Shown: positions 19,775 through 29,173 of the stretch, piece after piece
Layout: the number at the start of each line of letters is the position of its first letter
How positions within the stretch are numbered: position 1 is the stretch's first letter
NCBI GenBank assembly: GCA_022826385.1
Contig: JAJDUZ010000027.1
Location: 124,001 to 188,000 of the forward strand
Reading direction: 5' to 3'
DNA from: Silicimonas sp.
Lineage (GTDB): Bacteria > Pseudomonadota > Alphaproteobacteria > Rhodobacterales > Rhodobacteraceae
DNA length: 64,000 nucleotides
The notes under the pieces: generated by a model
What the model was told of the DNA's origin: nothing
The model's input: the letters and a program-made list of their open reading frames with translations, nothing else
The model's database searches: none
Position numbers and translations under genes: made by a program

Positions 19775-21040
19775 TTAACGTAACAGGATGGCGCGGAAGT
19801 CGTTGACGTTGGTGCCTGTCGGGCCCGGTTCAAAGAGGTCGCCCAGCAGGTCAAACGCGGTCCAAGCATCGTGACCGGCAAGCATGGCGCGCGGGTCCCT
19901 CCCAGCACTTCTGAGCCGCGACCAGCTTGTGCCATCGGCAAACGCGCCCGCGTTGCTTTCCGAGCCGTCGATCCCATCCGTGTCTGCCGCCAGTGCGGCC
20001 ATTTCCAACTCTTCCACGCCCCCGGCAAAAGCCAAAAGGAACTCGGCGTTGCGTCCGCCGCGGCCTGCCTTGTCGCGAATGGTGACCGTGGTTTCGCCGC
20101 CTGACAGGATCACAACTGGCACGGGGAACGGTCGGTTGCGCAATCGAACTTCGCGCGCGATTGCGGCATGCACCGCCCCAACGTCCGAGGCTTCGCCCTC
20201 GATCGCATCGGACAAGATCACCGGGGTCACGCCGTTCTCCTCGGCAACCCTGGCAGCCGCCTCAAGCGAAATCGACGCGGACGCAACCACGTGAACCGAA
20301 TTCCGGCTGAAGACTGGGTCATCGGTACGAGGCGTTGTGTCCGGTGCGGTCAAGAGAAAGCCTTTTACGCGGTCGGGTATTTGGATCGAGTAGGCATCGA
20401 TATACTGCAACGCCGTCTTGCGATCGGCATCGTCCGGAACGGTTGGTCCCGAGGCGACTTGCGCCGGCGCGTCGCCGGGAACGTCGGACACGACAAGGCT
20501 GACAACGCGCGCGGGCGCCGCCAGCGCGGCCAAACGCCCGCCCTTGATCTGGCTGACCTGCTTTCGAATTGCGTTCATCACCGAAATTGGCGCGCCAGAC
20601 GCCAGAAGGGCTTCGTTCAGCGCGACTTCGTCTGTGAACTCCAGCCCCTCGGGTGGTGCGGGCAGCAAAGCCGAGCCATCACCGCAGACAAGGGCAACCA
20701 CAAGGTCGTCCTCCCTCAATCCCGTCACGGCATTGGTCAAAGCTTCCGTTGCTTTCAAGCCCGCGGCATCGGGCACGGGATGCGACGCTTCGAGAACCCG
20801 AATGTTCTGCGTTGCCCCGCCATAGCCATAGCGGGTCACAACCACGCCTTCGACAGGTTCGCCCCAAAGCCTCTCAAACGCCGCCGCCATCTGTGCCGCG
20901 CCTTTCCCGGCGCCGATGACGACGGTGCGTCCTTTCGGCCGGTCAGGCATGTGCGCGGCGAGCGCTGCTTCGGGGTCAGCCGCAGTGATTGCAGCGTCAA
21001 ACATGCGCGTCAGCAGCGCGCGGTCTTCCAATGTCATCAT
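19775..21040 (-). CDS. Glycerate 2-kinase (MOFRL/DUF4147 family)
   Basis: The 421-aa protein matches the GckA/TtuD family, which phosphorylates D-glycerate to 2-phosphoglycerate; older annotations call it hydroxypyruvate reductase. Visible blocks: VVIGAGKGAAQMAAAFERLWG, GYGGATQNIRVLEASHPVPD, the MOFRL-type strand VPVVILSGGETTVTIRDKAGRGGRNAEFLLA, and DTDGIDGSESNAGAFAD near the end. The usual S-G-G-G-S-A-L-L loop reads CGDGSALLPAPPEGL here, an odd change in a conserved site. The serine-glyoxylate-type aminotransferase at 37751 would feed the same C2/C3 chemistry, but the genes are not linked. Confidence 0.88.
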   Translation of the reverse strand: MMTLEDRALLTRMFDAAITAADPEAALAAHMPDRPKGRTVVIGAGKGAAQMAAAFERLWGEPVEGVVVTRYGYGGATQNIRVLEASHPVPDAAGLKATEALTNAVTGLREDDLVVALVCGDGSALLPAPPEGLEFTDEVALNEALLASGAPISVMNAIRKQVSQIKGGRLAALAAPARVVSLVVSDVPGDAPAQVASGPTVPDDADRKTALQYIDAYSIQIPDRVKGFLLTAPDTTPRTDDPVFSRNSVHVVASASISLEAAARVAEENGVTPVILSDAIEGEASDVGAVHAAIAREVRLRNRPFPVPVVILSGGETTVTIRDKAGRGGRNAEFLLAFAGGVEELEMAALAADTDGIDGSESNAGAFADGTSWSRLRSAGRDPRAMLAGHDAWTAFDLLGDLFEPGPTGTNVNDFRAILLR

Positions 21041-21041
21041 G

Positions 21042-21437
21042 TCAGATCAGCACAAGAACAAGGCCGATGATCGCACAGCCAAACGTGGCATAGCCGCCAT
21101 CGATCAGGGTCAGGCGGAACGGCCGTGCCGAGTAGCCATTGTTGATCGTAATCCATGGCGAAATGAAGAATAGTCCGATCCCGAGCCCGCCAAGGATCGC
21201 CTTGCCAGCCGTATCGATCCCGGCTGTTGCAAAGGAATGTCGCATCATGCCCGCAACAAGGATCATCGCGATGATCGACAGGATATAGGGCAGGGGATTC
21301 GTCCGGTTGATCGGGGTCCCGTCCTCTCCAAGAGGCACACCGGAATCGGACATCCACGGTTTGGCAAAAACGCTGTACCAGATTGCCCCGAAAATCCACG
21401 CTGCGACCCCGGCCGCAATGACGCTTAAATAGCTCAT
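21042..21437 (-). CDS. DUF1761 small membrane protein
   Basis: A 131-aa protein with about four membrane helices, beginning MSYLSVIAAGVAAWIFGAIWYSVFAKPWM. The W-x-x-G-x-x-W-Y-S-x-x-F-x-x-x-W pattern in the first helix is the mark of DUF1761. The function is unknown. It stops 1 bp before the ATG of the glycerate kinase gene, so the two are translated from one transcript. Confidence 0.85.
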   Translation of the reverse strand: MSYLSVIAAGVAAWIFGAIWYSVFAKPWMSDSGVPLGEDGTPINRTNPLPYILSIIAMILVAGMMRHSFATAGIDTAGKAILGGLGIGLFFISPWITINNGYSARPFRLTLIDGGYATFGCAIIGLVLVLI

Positions 21438-21469
21438 GTGTTCCCTCCTAGCCTAGCGAATTGCCTTGG

Positions 21470-21898
21470 TTAGTCTCTAAAACCACCCATCTCGCAGATG
21501 ATCCGCCACTCTTCCTCGGTTACCGGTTGGACGGACAGTCGCGAGTTCTTCACCAACACCATATCGGCCAGCCGCTGTTCGGATTTGATCGCGTCCAGCG
21601 TGACAGGGTGCGGCATTGGCTCGATCGCCTTGATGTCTACGCACTCCCAACGTTCATCATCTGTCGTACTGTCTGGGTGGGCTTCGGCGATGACCTCGAC
21701 GATGCCGACGATCTCTTTGTCCTTTTGCGAGTGATAGAAGAAACCGCGATCCCCGACCTGCATACTGCGCATGAAGTTTCGGGCCTGATAATTTCTGACG
21801 CCGTCCCACTCTTCGCCCTCGTCGCCCTTGGCGACTTGGTTGTCCCAGCTCCAGGTGGACGGTTCTGATTTGAATAGCCAGTAAGCCAAGCGGGTCAT
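21470..21898 (-). CDS. EVE domain-containing protein
   Basis: The 142-aa protein starts [20 protein letters not shown] and contains WDGVRNYQARNFMRSMQVGDRGFFYHS, the core of the EVE fold (thymocyte nuclear protein 1 type). EVE domains are PUA-like and bind modified nucleotides in nucleic acids. The cellular role of this stand-alone bacterial form is not settled. The start overlaps the gpsA stop by 4 bp (ATGA), placing it at the end of a tsaD-gpsA-EVE operon. Confidence 0.93.
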   Translation of the reverse strand: MTRLAYWLFKSEPSTWSWDNQVAKGDEGEEWDGVRNYQARNFMRSMQVGDRGFFYHSQKDKEIVGIVEVIAEAHPDSTTDDERWECVDIKAIEPMPHPVTLDAIKSEQRLADMVLVKNSRLSVQPVTEEEWRIICEMGGFRD

Positions 21899-22848
21899 TC
21901 CTTTCCAACCGGGCGCGCCAACAGAGTTGCAATCGCGGACGAGATGTCAAGTTCACCACCCACCACTTGCGCTACGGTTGTCAAAAGCGGCAGGTCCAGC
22001 CCTGCGTCCTGCGCTTCAGCCCGGATCGCAAGCGATGTCGCGATTCCTTCGATCGTTGCGGATGGCGGCGTGTCGCCCCGGCCAAAGGCCATACCTGCGG
22101 CGAAGTTTCGTGACTTCTCGGATGTGCAAGTCAGCACCAGATCGCCAAGACCGGATAACCCGTTCAGCGTATCGCTCATCGCGCCCTTGGCGGTCGCAAA
22201 GCGCGTCATCTCAGCAAACCCTCGGGCGATGACCGAAGCGCGTGCGCTGTCGCCCAGACCCGCACCAACGGTCATACCGGCAGCCAAGGCGACAACATTC
22301 TTGAGAGCGCCGCCCAACTCGGCACCCGTTACATCAGTTGTGCGATAGAGCCGCAGCGTTGGACGCGTCAGGCTGGCCTGAAGCTCGGCTCCCGCTGTGT
22401 CATCTTGGCAGGCCAGTACAAGCGCGGTTGGTAAACCGGCGGCGATATCGACGGCGAAGCTTGGGCCTGTCAGCATTCCGGCGATCGTGTCCGGGCGTTG
22501 TTTTTTGATCGTCTCGACGGGCCCAAGACCGCTTGACCGGTCTATCCCCTTGCAACAGGCCACGATGTATCTGGCGGTCAGATCAGTCTCTTGCAGAAAT
22601 GCCCCCAGAACCTGAGTGGGGACGGAAACAAGGCAGATGCCGCGCGGCAAATCTGCTGGGTTTGAGGTGACAACAAGGCTGTCGGGCAGGGCAAACCCAG
22701 GCAAACGCTTGCCCCCTGAACGTTGATCCTGCATGGCCGCCATTGCTTCGCGATCCCGGCCCCAAAGCACAACATCCGATCCATCGCGTGCCAATGCGAT
22801 GGCCAGCGAGGTTCCGAATGCTCCGGCGCCGACCACCGCGATAGTCAT
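21895..22848 (-). CDS. gpsA: NAD(P)H-dependent glycerol-3-phosphate dehydrogenase
   Basis: Makes sn-glycerol-3-phosphate from dihydroxyacetone phosphate for phospholipids. The 317-aa product opens with the Rossmann motif [19 protein letters not shown]. It also has [30 protein letters not shown], the catalytic-lysine region [16 protein letters not shown], and [23 protein letters not shown], all standard for GpsA. It overlaps EVE downstream and tsaD upstream by 4 bp each. Confidence 0.96.
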   Translation of the reverse strand: MTIAVVGAGAFGTSLAIALARDGSDVVLWGRDREAMAAMQDQRSGGKRLPGFALPDSLVVTSNPADLPRGICLVSVPTQVLGAFLQETDLTARYIVACCKGIDRSSGLGPVETIKKQRPDTIAGMLTGPSFAVDIAAGLPTALVLACQDDTAGAELQASLTRPTLRLYRTTDVTGAELGGALKNVVALAAGMTVGAGLGDSARASVIARGFAEMTRFATAKGAMSDTLNGLSGLGDLVLTCTSEKSRNFAAGMAFGRGDTPPSATIEGIATSLAIRAEAQDAGLDLPLLTTVAQVVGGELDISSAIATLLARPVGKE

Positions 22849-23924
22849 GCTTTTGCACCCTTCTTGCCGGATCCCAGCAAGGCGGCTTTTGAGGTGTCGA
22901 GCGGCCAGCGGGGCCGCGCCACCAAAGCGTTCGCATTCGTAAGACCGGCTTCAACTAACTCGTGCCCTGCCCACGCAATCATCGCAGCGTTATCCGTACA
23001 AAGGCGCAACGGTGGTGCGGTGAACGCCATGTCGAATTCCTGCGAAAGTGTCTCTAATCCAGCGCGAATCGACGTGTTTGCGGCAACGCCGCCTGCGACG
23101 GCGATGGTTGGTCTTAACGGCTGTTCAGCCAGATAGAGTGTTGCGGCGCGACGGGTTTTCTCGACCAGAACATCGGTGACCGCTTGCTGAAACCCGGCTG
23201 CCAGATCGCACTGGTCCGACCGGTGCAACCCGCCCTGTGCCTCGATCAGAATATCGCGTTCACGTCGCAGCGCTGTCTTCAAACCGGAAAAGCTCATGTC
23301 ACATCCGTCGCGATCCAGCAGGGGGCGCGGCAGTTTGAACCGCGAAGCGTCACCGTTTCGTGCCGCCGCCTCAATGCTGGGTCCGCCAGGTTGAGACAGG
23401 CCAAGCAGACGTGCGGATTTGTCGAACGCCTCGCCGGGCGCGTCGTCAATCGTGCCTCCCAGACGCGAGAAGCTGTTCGGCCCTTTGACGATCAAGAGCT
23501 GGCAGTGTCCACCGGATACCAGCAGCATGAGATAGGGGAACGTGAGGCCATCGGTCAGCCGAGGTGTCAGAGCATGACCCGCCAGGTGGTTCACCGCGAT
23601 CACGGGCAGACCGGCGCCAGCGGAAAGGCCGCGCGCCATCATGACACCAGACAAGACACCGCCAATCAGACCGGGCCCGGCCGTTACGGCAATCGCATCC
23701 ATGTCGCCCAGTGCAAGATCGGCCTTGCGCAGTGCAGCGTCGACGGCGACATCCAGTTTCTCGGCATGGGCGCGTGCCGCGATCTCGGGCACAACGCCAC
23801 CGAAGGCGGCATGCAGCGCGGCCTGATCAACCACGACGTTGGACGCGATGCGCCGGTCGCTGGAAACGACCGCCGCGCCGGTGTCGTCGCAGCTCGACTC
23901 GATGCCAAGAATGAAGCGTGCCAT
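22845..23924 (-). CDS. tsaD: tRNA t6A threonylcarbamoyltransferase TsaD
   Basis: Catalytic subunit for N6-threonylcarbamoyladenosine in tRNA, working with TsaB/TsaE. The 359-aa product starts [20 protein letters not shown], the typical ASKHA ATPase N-terminus. It has the metal-binding motif [14 protein letters not shown] and [13 protein letters not shown], and [18 protein letters not shown] near the C-terminus. A longer in-frame extension across the divergent region would overlap hemD and is not conserved. It is the first gene of a tsaD-gpsA-EVE operon and divergent from hemD. Confidence 0.97.
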   Translation of the reverse strand: MARFILGIESSCDDTGAAVVSSDRRIASNVVVDQAALHAAFGGVVPEIAARAHAEKLDVAVDAALRKADLALGDMDAIAVTAGPGLIGGVLSGVMMARGLSAGAGLPVIAVNHLAGHALTPRLTDGLTFPYLMLLVSGGHCQLLIVKGPNSFSRLGGTIDDAPGEAFDKSARLLGLSQPGGPSIEAAARNGDASRFKLPRPLLDRDGCDMSFSGLKTALRRERDILIEAQGGLHRSDQCDLAAGFQQAVTDVLVEKTRRAATLYLAEQPLRPTIAVAGGVAANTSIRAGLETLSQEFDMAFTAPPLRLCTDNAAMIAWAGHELVEAGLTNANALVARPRWPLDTSKAALLGSGKKGAKA

Positions 23925-23995
23925 GATGGAAACTTGCGTGGTTTTGTGGCTGCAGGTAACACCCGGTGAGCGGCCAGACAAGCGAGGCGTCCCGC

Positions 23996-24673
23996 ATGGC
24001 AGACCCAAAGCCGGTGCTGATCCTGACACGGCCAGAGCCGGAAGCGCGCGCGTTCCTTGCCGATTGCGAAGCTCGCATTGGCACCGACATCGCGTCAGTT
24101 GTCTCGCCAATTCTCGAAATTGTTCCGATCTCGGCCCCGGTGGATCTGGACCGTTACGAGACAGTCATCGTGACGTCCGGCAATGCGATCCTGCACGCCC
24201 CCGGACCTTTGTCGGACAGAATGGTCGCAACGGTCGGGCAGCGCACCGCCGAGTTGGCGGCGGCCTCTGGTGCAAACGGGACGTGCCTTGGGCTGACCGT
24301 TGACGGGTTCGTCGAGAATGCCGAGCTTCTGAAAGGCCCGGCCATCCACATTCGCGGAAGACACACACGCGGCGCGCTTGCCCGGCGTGTCAGCGAAAAG
24401 GGTGTCGAGGTCGACGAGGTTGTTGTCTATGACCAAGTCGACAAGCCCCTGTCGGATACCGCCCGCGAGGCGCTGCTTTCAGGGCGGGCCATCGTTCCTG
24501 TGTTTTCGCCGAGATCTGCGGCGCTGGTGTCGGCCAACCCCGCGGCACCTTCCACACGCGTGCTTGCGATCAGCCCGGCGGCCGCTGCGACCTGGGCATC
24601 GGACGGTCAGGTTCAGATTGCCAACCAACCGGACCGCGACGCGATGCTCGACTTGGTCGCAGACTGTTTCTAG
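23996..24673 (+). CDS. hemD: Uroporphyrinogen-III synthase
   Basis: Closes and inverts ring D of the linear tetrapyrrole to give uroporphyrinogen III. The 225-aa product from [20 protein letters not shown] has the HemD pattern of a bi-lobed, weakly conserved protein: [45 protein letters not shown] and [12 protein letters not shown]. HemD is poorly conserved, but location divergent from tsaD and before mitofilin/HemY-N genes is the standard alphaproteobacterial context. A GTG ten codons upstream is an alternative start. Confidence 0.9.
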   Translation: MADPKPVLILTRPEPEARAFLADCEARIGTDIASVVSPILEIVPISAPVDLDRYETVIVTSGNAILHAPGPLSDRMVATVGQRTAELAAASGANGTCLGLTVDGFVENAELLKGPAIHIRGRHTRGALARRVSEKGVEVDEVVVYDQVDKPLSDTAREALLSGRAIVPVFSPRSAALVSANPAAPSTRVLAISPAAAATWASDGQVQIANQPDRDAMLDLVADCF

Positions 24674-24739
24674 GCGGCTCGCCTTGTTGCCCCTCGCGGT
24701 GACCGCTACACTCTGACCGGTTCGACACTGTGCGTAGGG

Positions 24740-26101
24740 GTGGCGCGCAAGCAAAAGGCTAAAATTGTGGCGCGAAAGTCCAAGTCATCGAAAAGTAACG
24801 AAAATTCTGATGCTCCGGAAGAGCTTGAAGCGGTTGAATCGGCGTCGCTCGACCCTGATGAGCCCGGCGAATCGTCAAGCGACGGTCCTGTTGTCATCGA
24901 GGCTGAAGCGGTTGAGGTGACCGAAACCGAGATTGAGATCGATGAAACGCCTGCTGAGCCCGATCCGATTGAGGCTGAAGCAGAGGTAATCGCAGAGGAA
25001 GAAGACAAGGTCGATCAACCGGTCGTATCCGATCCGGTGCCGCAAACTTCGTCAGAAACCTCGGGTGGTGCGTCTGTTCTTGCGCTGATCTTTGGCGGGA
25101 TCGTTGCAGGAGCCATTGGCTATTTCGGAGCCAACCTCGTGCCAAAAGAGACGTTTGACGCAACCGAGTTGAGCGAGAGCATTTCGCAAAACGCAAGTGC
25201 GCTGGCCAACATTACAGCAGATGTAGAAGCTCTCAAATCGGCGCCTGCCCCCGAGCTTCCGGATGTAGAGGGTCAATTGACCACCTTGGCCCAGTCAATC
25301 GACGCTTTGTCCGGCGACCTCTCTCAGCTTCAGTCCGGGCTGTCCGACACGCGGGATGCGTTCAATTCGACGGTGAGCGATCTTGATGCCCGCCTTTTGG
25401 CGCTGGAAACTGCGGTTCCCTCGGCCGGTGCTTTGGCATCAGGTGACGAACTGGCAGCCTTGCGTGCCCGGATCACAGAGATGACGGAAGATGCGCAGTC
25501 CCGTCTTGCCGACGCCCAGCAAGAGGCGGCAGAGATTTCGCGTGCCGCGGAAGAAGCACGAATTGCGGCTGAAGCCGAGGCGGCTGCGCTTCGCGAAGAA
25601 GCCGCGGCGCGCGAGGCCGAGCTTCAGGCCATGGCCGAACGGCAAGCCAAGATCCTTGATCTGAAGTCGGCTGTTGAAAACGGCGCGGGTTTCGAAGAGC
25701 TGATCCAAGGCATTGGCGACGTCCCAGAAGTCTTGCAGGCGAACGCGGAAACCGGTGTTCCGACCGTGCAGGATCTGAAATCGAGTTTTCCCGAGGTGGC
25801 ACGATTGGCTTTGGCGCAATCTGAAACCGTGCCGGACGATGCTTCGGCGGGTGAACGCATGATTGCATTTCTGAATCGACGCACAAACGCACGATCGCTG
25901 ACCCCACAGGAAGGAGATGGGCCTGACGCTGTCCTGTCCCGGGCCGAAGCTTTGTTGAGCGACGGCGATCTGCCATCCGCAATCGCCGAGCTTGATGCGC
26001 TGCCCGATGGTGGCAAGGCCGCCTTGGCCGACTGGCTTGCCCAAGCCAACACCCGGCTCGAGGCGCTGGACGCCGTGCGCCAATTGTCTGCAACAAACTG
26101 A
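24740..26101 (+). CDS. Mitofilin (Mic60)-like inner membrane protein
   Basis: A 453-aa protein starting at GTG. It has a long acidic, low-complexity N-terminus (residues about 1-105), a single membrane helix (VLALIFGGIVAGAIGYFGANLV, about 114-135), an extended Ala/Glu-rich coiled coil (about 145-320), and a C-terminal mitofilin-type region (SFPEVARLALAQSE onward). Alphaproteobacterial Mic60 homologues sit beside hemD and HemY-N genes exactly like this and shape intracytoplasmic membranes and contact sites, so I infer the same role. No Sec signal is cut; the protein is probably anchored with the coiled coil in the periplasm. Confidence 0.85.
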   Translation: MARKQKAKIVARKSKSSKSNENSDAPEELEAVESASLDPDEPGESSSDGPVVIEAEAVEVTETEIEIDETPAEPDPIEAEAEVIAEEEDKVDQPVVSDPVPQTSSETSGGASVLALIFGGIVAGAIGYFGANLVPKETFDATELSESISQNASALANITADVEALKSAPAPELPDVEGQLTTLAQSIDALSGDLSQLQSGLSDTRDAFNSTVSDLDARLLALETAVPSAGALASGDELAALRARITEMTEDAQSRLADAQQEAAEISRAAEEARIAAEAEAAALREEAAAREAELQAMAERQAKILDLKSAVENGAGFEELIQGIGDVPEVLQANAETGVPTVQDLKSSFPEVARLALAQSETVPDDASAGERMIAFLNRRTNARSLTPQEGDGPDAVLSRAEALLSDGDLPSAIAELDALPDGGKAALADWLAQANTRLEALDAVRQLSATN

Positions 26102-26111
26102 GTAAATCGTT

Positions 26112-27683
26112 ATGCTTTGGACCCTGATCAAAATCGTAATCTTCCTCGGGATTGTTATCGCAGGCACATGGGGCGTCGGCGCCCTGATGGAGGCTGAAGG
26201 CGGCATTCGCTTCTCGGTCGCCGGAACCGAACGGACGCTGGGTCCGCTTGAATCCGTGATCGCGTTGATCCTGCTGATGATCGGCAGCTGGCTTTTGTTC
26301 AAGGTGGTTGGGCTGATCGTCGCCTTCGTCCGCTTTGCGCTGGGCGACACCACTGCAATCAATCGGTTCTTTGACCGGCGGCGCGAGCGTCAGGGATATG
26401 ACGCGCTGGCAGAAGGCATGATGGCGCTGGCATCCGGAGAATCGAAATTGGCGCTCACGAAGGCGGCGAAGGCCGAGCGTCTTTTGGAGAAACCCGAACT
26501 CACGACACTTCTGACCGCGCAGGCTGCCGAGCAGGCGGGCGACACGGCCAAGGCAACGGCGGCTTACAAGAAGCTTCTTGCGGACGACAAAACACGGTTT
26601 GTTGGCGTGCGTGGTCTGATGAAGCAGCAACTCGAAGGTGGCGACACCGGTAAGGCGCTAAAGCTGGCCGAGAAGGCGTTCGCATTGAAGCCGAAGCATA
26701 TCGAAACGCAGGATATCCTTCTGGAACTGCAGGCCAACGCCCATGATTGGGCGGGCGCACGTCGGACACTTGGCGCAAAGTTGAAGCATGGCGGCTTGCC
26801 GCGCGACGTCCACAAGCGGCGCGATGCCGTTCTGGCTCTGGGTCATGCGAAAGACATCATGGACGAAGACAAGTCCATCGAGGCGCGGGAAGCGGCGATT
26901 GAGGCCAATCGTCTGTCACCCGACCTGATACCGGCTGCGATCATGGCGGCCGACGGCTATATCGCGGACAAGAAACCCAAGAACGCCACGCGCGTGATCA
27001 AGAAGGCGTGGTCGGTGCAGCCGCATCCGGACCTTGCCGGAGCCTTTGCGCGGATCAAACCAGAAGAGTCTCCCAAGGAGCGCCTGAGCAGGTTCGCCGT
27101 TCTAACCGGCCAGCATCTGGAGCATCCGGAAACCCGTATGTTGAAGGCCGAACTTCTGATCGCGGCCGAGGACTTCCCGGGCGCGCGTGCCGCTTTGGGC
27201 GATCTGGCCGAGAACGATCCGACCACGCGTTCGCTTGCGATCATGGCGGCCATCGAAAAGGGCTCGGGTGCGGATGATGCGGTTGTCAAAGGGTGGTTGG
27301 CCCGCGCTCTCACGGCACCTCGCGACCCGCAATGGGTCTGCGACAACTGTCAGAAAGCGAACGAAGCCTGGGATCCCGTCTGTGATCATTGCGGCGCATT
27401 CGACACATTGTCGTGGCGCCAGACCGACAACCCGTCTGCCCCATTGCCGTCCGGTGCCGAGATGCTGCCACTTATCGTGGGTCAGATTGAGGGCCCGGTC
27501 GACATCGCCGAAGACGCCGAAGTTCTGGAAGATGGGCCATCGGATGCGGGCGGTTCAGATGATGTATCAGACACGGATACAGCGGACATCGTCCGCAACG
27601 CAGCCGAGGCCAGTTCGTTGGAAACCGCAAACGCGGATGCACCACCAGTCGACGAACCGCCCCGCATGAAGGATGTAAATTAG
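26112..27683 (+). CDS. HemY N-terminal domain membrane protein with TPR-like and zinc-ribbon segments
   Basis: The 523-aa product has two N-terminal membrane helices (about residues 2-25 and 45-70) in the HemY-N arrangement. Helical TPR-like repeats follow (for example AEQAGDTAKATAAYKKLLADD and GDTGKALKLAEKAFALKPKH). Near residues 400-425 a C-x-x-C...C-x-x-C pair (VCDNCQKANEAWDPVCDHCG) looks like a rubredoxin/zinc-ribbon knuckle. An acidic tail ends the protein. HemY-N proteins accompany heme genes, but their biochemical role is unclear; this is not protoporphyrinogen oxidase. It starts 10 bp after the mitofilin gene. Confidence 0.85.
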   Translation: MLWTLIKIVIFLGIVIAGTWGVGALMEAEGGIRFSVAGTERTLGPLESVIALILLMIGSWLLFKVVGLIVAFVRFALGDTTAINRFFDRRRERQGYDALAEGMMALASGESKLALTKAAKAERLLEKPELTTLLTAQAAEQAGDTAKATAAYKKLLADDKTRFVGVRGLMKQQLEGGDTGKALKLAEKAFALKPKHIETQDILLELQANAHDWAGARRTLGAKLKHGGLPRDVHKRRDAVLALGHAKDIMDEDKSIEAREAAIEANRLSPDLIPAAIMAADGYIADKKPKNATRVIKKAWSVQPHPDLAGAFARIKPEESPKERLSRFAVLTGQHLEHPETRMLKAELLIAAEDFPGARAALGDLAENDPTTRSLAIMAAIEKGSGADDAVVKGWLARALTAPRDPQWVCDNCQKANEAWDPVCDHCGAFDTLSWRQTDNPSAPLPSGAEMLPLIVGQIEGPVDIAEDAEVLEDGPSDAGGSDDVSDTDTADIVRNAAEASSLETANADAPPVDEPPRMKDVN

Positions 27684-27727
27684 GGCTGGGCGTGCTGCAA
27701 AAAGGTTGCTATGACGCGCGCCGGTAA

Positions 27728-27803
27728 GCCGCTGTAGCTCAGCTGGTAGAGCACGTCATTCGTAATGATGGGGTCGGGGGTTCGAGTCCCTTCAGCGGCA
27801 CCA
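27728..27803 (+). tRNA. tRNA-Thr (anticodon CGT)
   Basis: A complete 76-base cloverleaf: acceptor GCCGCTG pairs with CAGCGGC, with the D arm at GCTCAGCTGGTAGAGC. The anticodon stem CGTCA/TGATG encloses loop TTCGTAA, giving anticodon CGT for ACG codons. The T arm is GGGGGTTCGAGTCCC, with one unpaired-looking junction, and ACCA is encoded at the 3' end. It follows the HemY-N gene by 44 bp. Confidence 0.97.
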
Positions 27804-27848
27804 CTTTCCAAAAAAGTCTAAATCTACCTGGTCGATTTGGTGTTTCGT

Positions 27849-27860
27849 GTATCGCGATAC
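27849..27860. promoter_or_regulatory. 12-bp perfect palindrome upstream of tctC
   Basis: GTATCGCGATAC lies 45 bp after the tRNA and 220 bp before the TctC-type gene. It is a possible operator for the sulfonate-type cluster, but no regulator gene is adjacent. Apart from it, the 276-base gap 27804-28079 holds no convincing gene; a G+A-rich ribosome-binding site (GGGAGG) closes it. Confidence 0.35.
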
Positions 27861-28079
27861 GCTTTCGCTTGTTTGCGTTCGCTCGTTTGCCCCATCAAAA
27901 ACTCGCACTTTCGATGTTCGACGCTACCTCCTGCGTACTGGGTGTTGAGGCTAGACAGGTGAGGTCGGCTAAAATACGCTTCAAATGTTCGGAAAACGCC
28001 AAAACCGAAAGGGGTGCTATTCCGGGCGGACGTCGTGCGTACAAAACAAAACAGACGCGCGGCATAATGGGAGGAAGAA

Positions 28080-29093
28080 ATGAAAAGACTTTTCGGAACA
28101 GCGGCAATCGTCGCTGTGATGGCGACTGCTGGCACTGCCTCGGCGTTCGAGTGTAAGCGCAGCGAAGCTTCAATGGAGAAACCGGGTGGTTTCCCCGAGC
28201 GCGCACTGACCATGATCGTACCCTATGGCCCTGCTGGCGGTTCAGGTCAGGTTGCTGCAGCCATGGCCGAGGCCGTGACCGAGCTTACCGGCATTCCGAT
28301 CAACCGTGACCACAAACCGGGTGGCTCGGGTACTGTTGGCATGACCGCCTATATGGCTGCGCCCGCCGATGGTTATAACGTGCTGGAACATATAGACGAC
28401 GCCTCGTCGGCCCATGCGCTGGACAGTTCGCTGCCGAACCCGGCAACTGACCTGATCCCGCTTGTGACCAGCCAGGTCACGTTCAGCCAGATCTATATCC
28501 GCACGAACGAGACGCGCTATACCGATTGGCCGTCCTTCGTCGAATGGGTCAAGGCACAAGACGGCAAGGCCACGATCGCCAACGTCTCGAAAGAAGGCTC
28601 GATGGAGCGCGTGACGATGAAGTTCATCACCGACGCGTCCGGCATGTCGATTCAGCAAATCTCGTTCGACAAGGGCGCACCGCGTTATGGCGCGTTGCTG
28701 GGCGGTCAGGTCGACGCGCTGTTCGAGCAACCGGGTGACGTCCGTAACTTCCTGGACGCCAATCAGTTCAAGCCGATCCTGACGATTTTCGACGAACGCC
28801 CTGACGCCTTCGCCGATACGCCGACCCATCGCGAGATGGGCATGGATTTCGATCCGCTGCTTCGTTTCCGTGGCTTCTATGTCCACGCGGATGCGCCTGC
28901 AGACCGGGTCGAGTGGCTGAAATGGGCGTTCCAGCGTGGCTATTGTGAAGACAGCTATCACGCGTTCAACGAGAGCAAGTTCATGACCGTCATCGACAGC
29001 TATCGCGATACCGATGGCGCGAAAGACCTGATCATGCGTTCGATCGACCAGTACCGCGAGGTCTACAAGGCCATGGGTCTGGACGTGAAATAA
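28080..29093 (+). CDS. TctC-type periplasmic substrate-binding protein (tripartite tricarboxylate transporter)
   Basis: The 337-aa product has a Sec signal (MKRLFGTAAIVAVMATAGTASA) and the Bug/TctC fold signatures LTMIVPYGPAGGSGQVAAAMAE and KPGGSGTVGM, which grip a carboxylate. As the extracytoplasmic receptor it hands substrate to TctB/TctA. It starts with GGGAGG upstream. The downstream acyl-CoA ligase and acylating aldehyde dehydrogenase point to a C2 carboxylate such as sulfoacetate as ligand; that is inferred from context. A strong terminator right after the gene probably keeps this protein in excess over the membrane subunits. Confidence 0.92.
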   Translation: MKRLFGTAAIVAVMATAGTASAFECKRSEASMEKPGGFPERALTMIVPYGPAGGSGQVAAAMAEAVTELTGIPINRDHKPGGSGTVGMTAYMAAPADGYNVLEHIDDASSAHALDSSLPNPATDLIPLVTSQVTFSQIYIRTNETRYTDWPSFVEWVKAQDGKATIANVSKEGSMERVTMKFITDASGMSIQQISFDKGAPRYGALLGGQVDALFEQPGDVRNFLDANQFKPILTIFDERPDAFADTPTHREMGMDFDPLLRFRGFYVHADAPADRVEWLKWAFQRGYCEDSYHAFNESKFMTVIDSYRDTDGAKDLIMRSIDQYREVYKAMGLDVK

Positions 29094-29112
29094 GTCATTG
29101 CGATGACTGAGT

Positions 29113-29141
29113 GCGTGGTGCCTTCGGGCGCCACGCTTTTT
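29113..29141 (+). terminator. Intrinsic (attenuating) terminator between tctC and tctB
   Basis: GCGTGGTGCC-TTCG-GGCGCCACGC forms a 10-bp stem (one T-G pair) with a UUCG tetraloop, followed at once by TTTTTC. It sits 20 bases after the tctC stop and before tctB, so it should stop most transcripts and let a fraction read through into tctBA-sauST. Confidence 0.88.
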
Positions 29142-29173
29142 CATGTGCCGACACGCAGTGGGAGGGGTGACGC

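Noticed and set aside
27804..28079. Small gene between tRNA-Thr and tctC
   Set aside because: A plus-strand frame runs into tctC in another phase without ribosome-binding site; nothing protein-like is seen.
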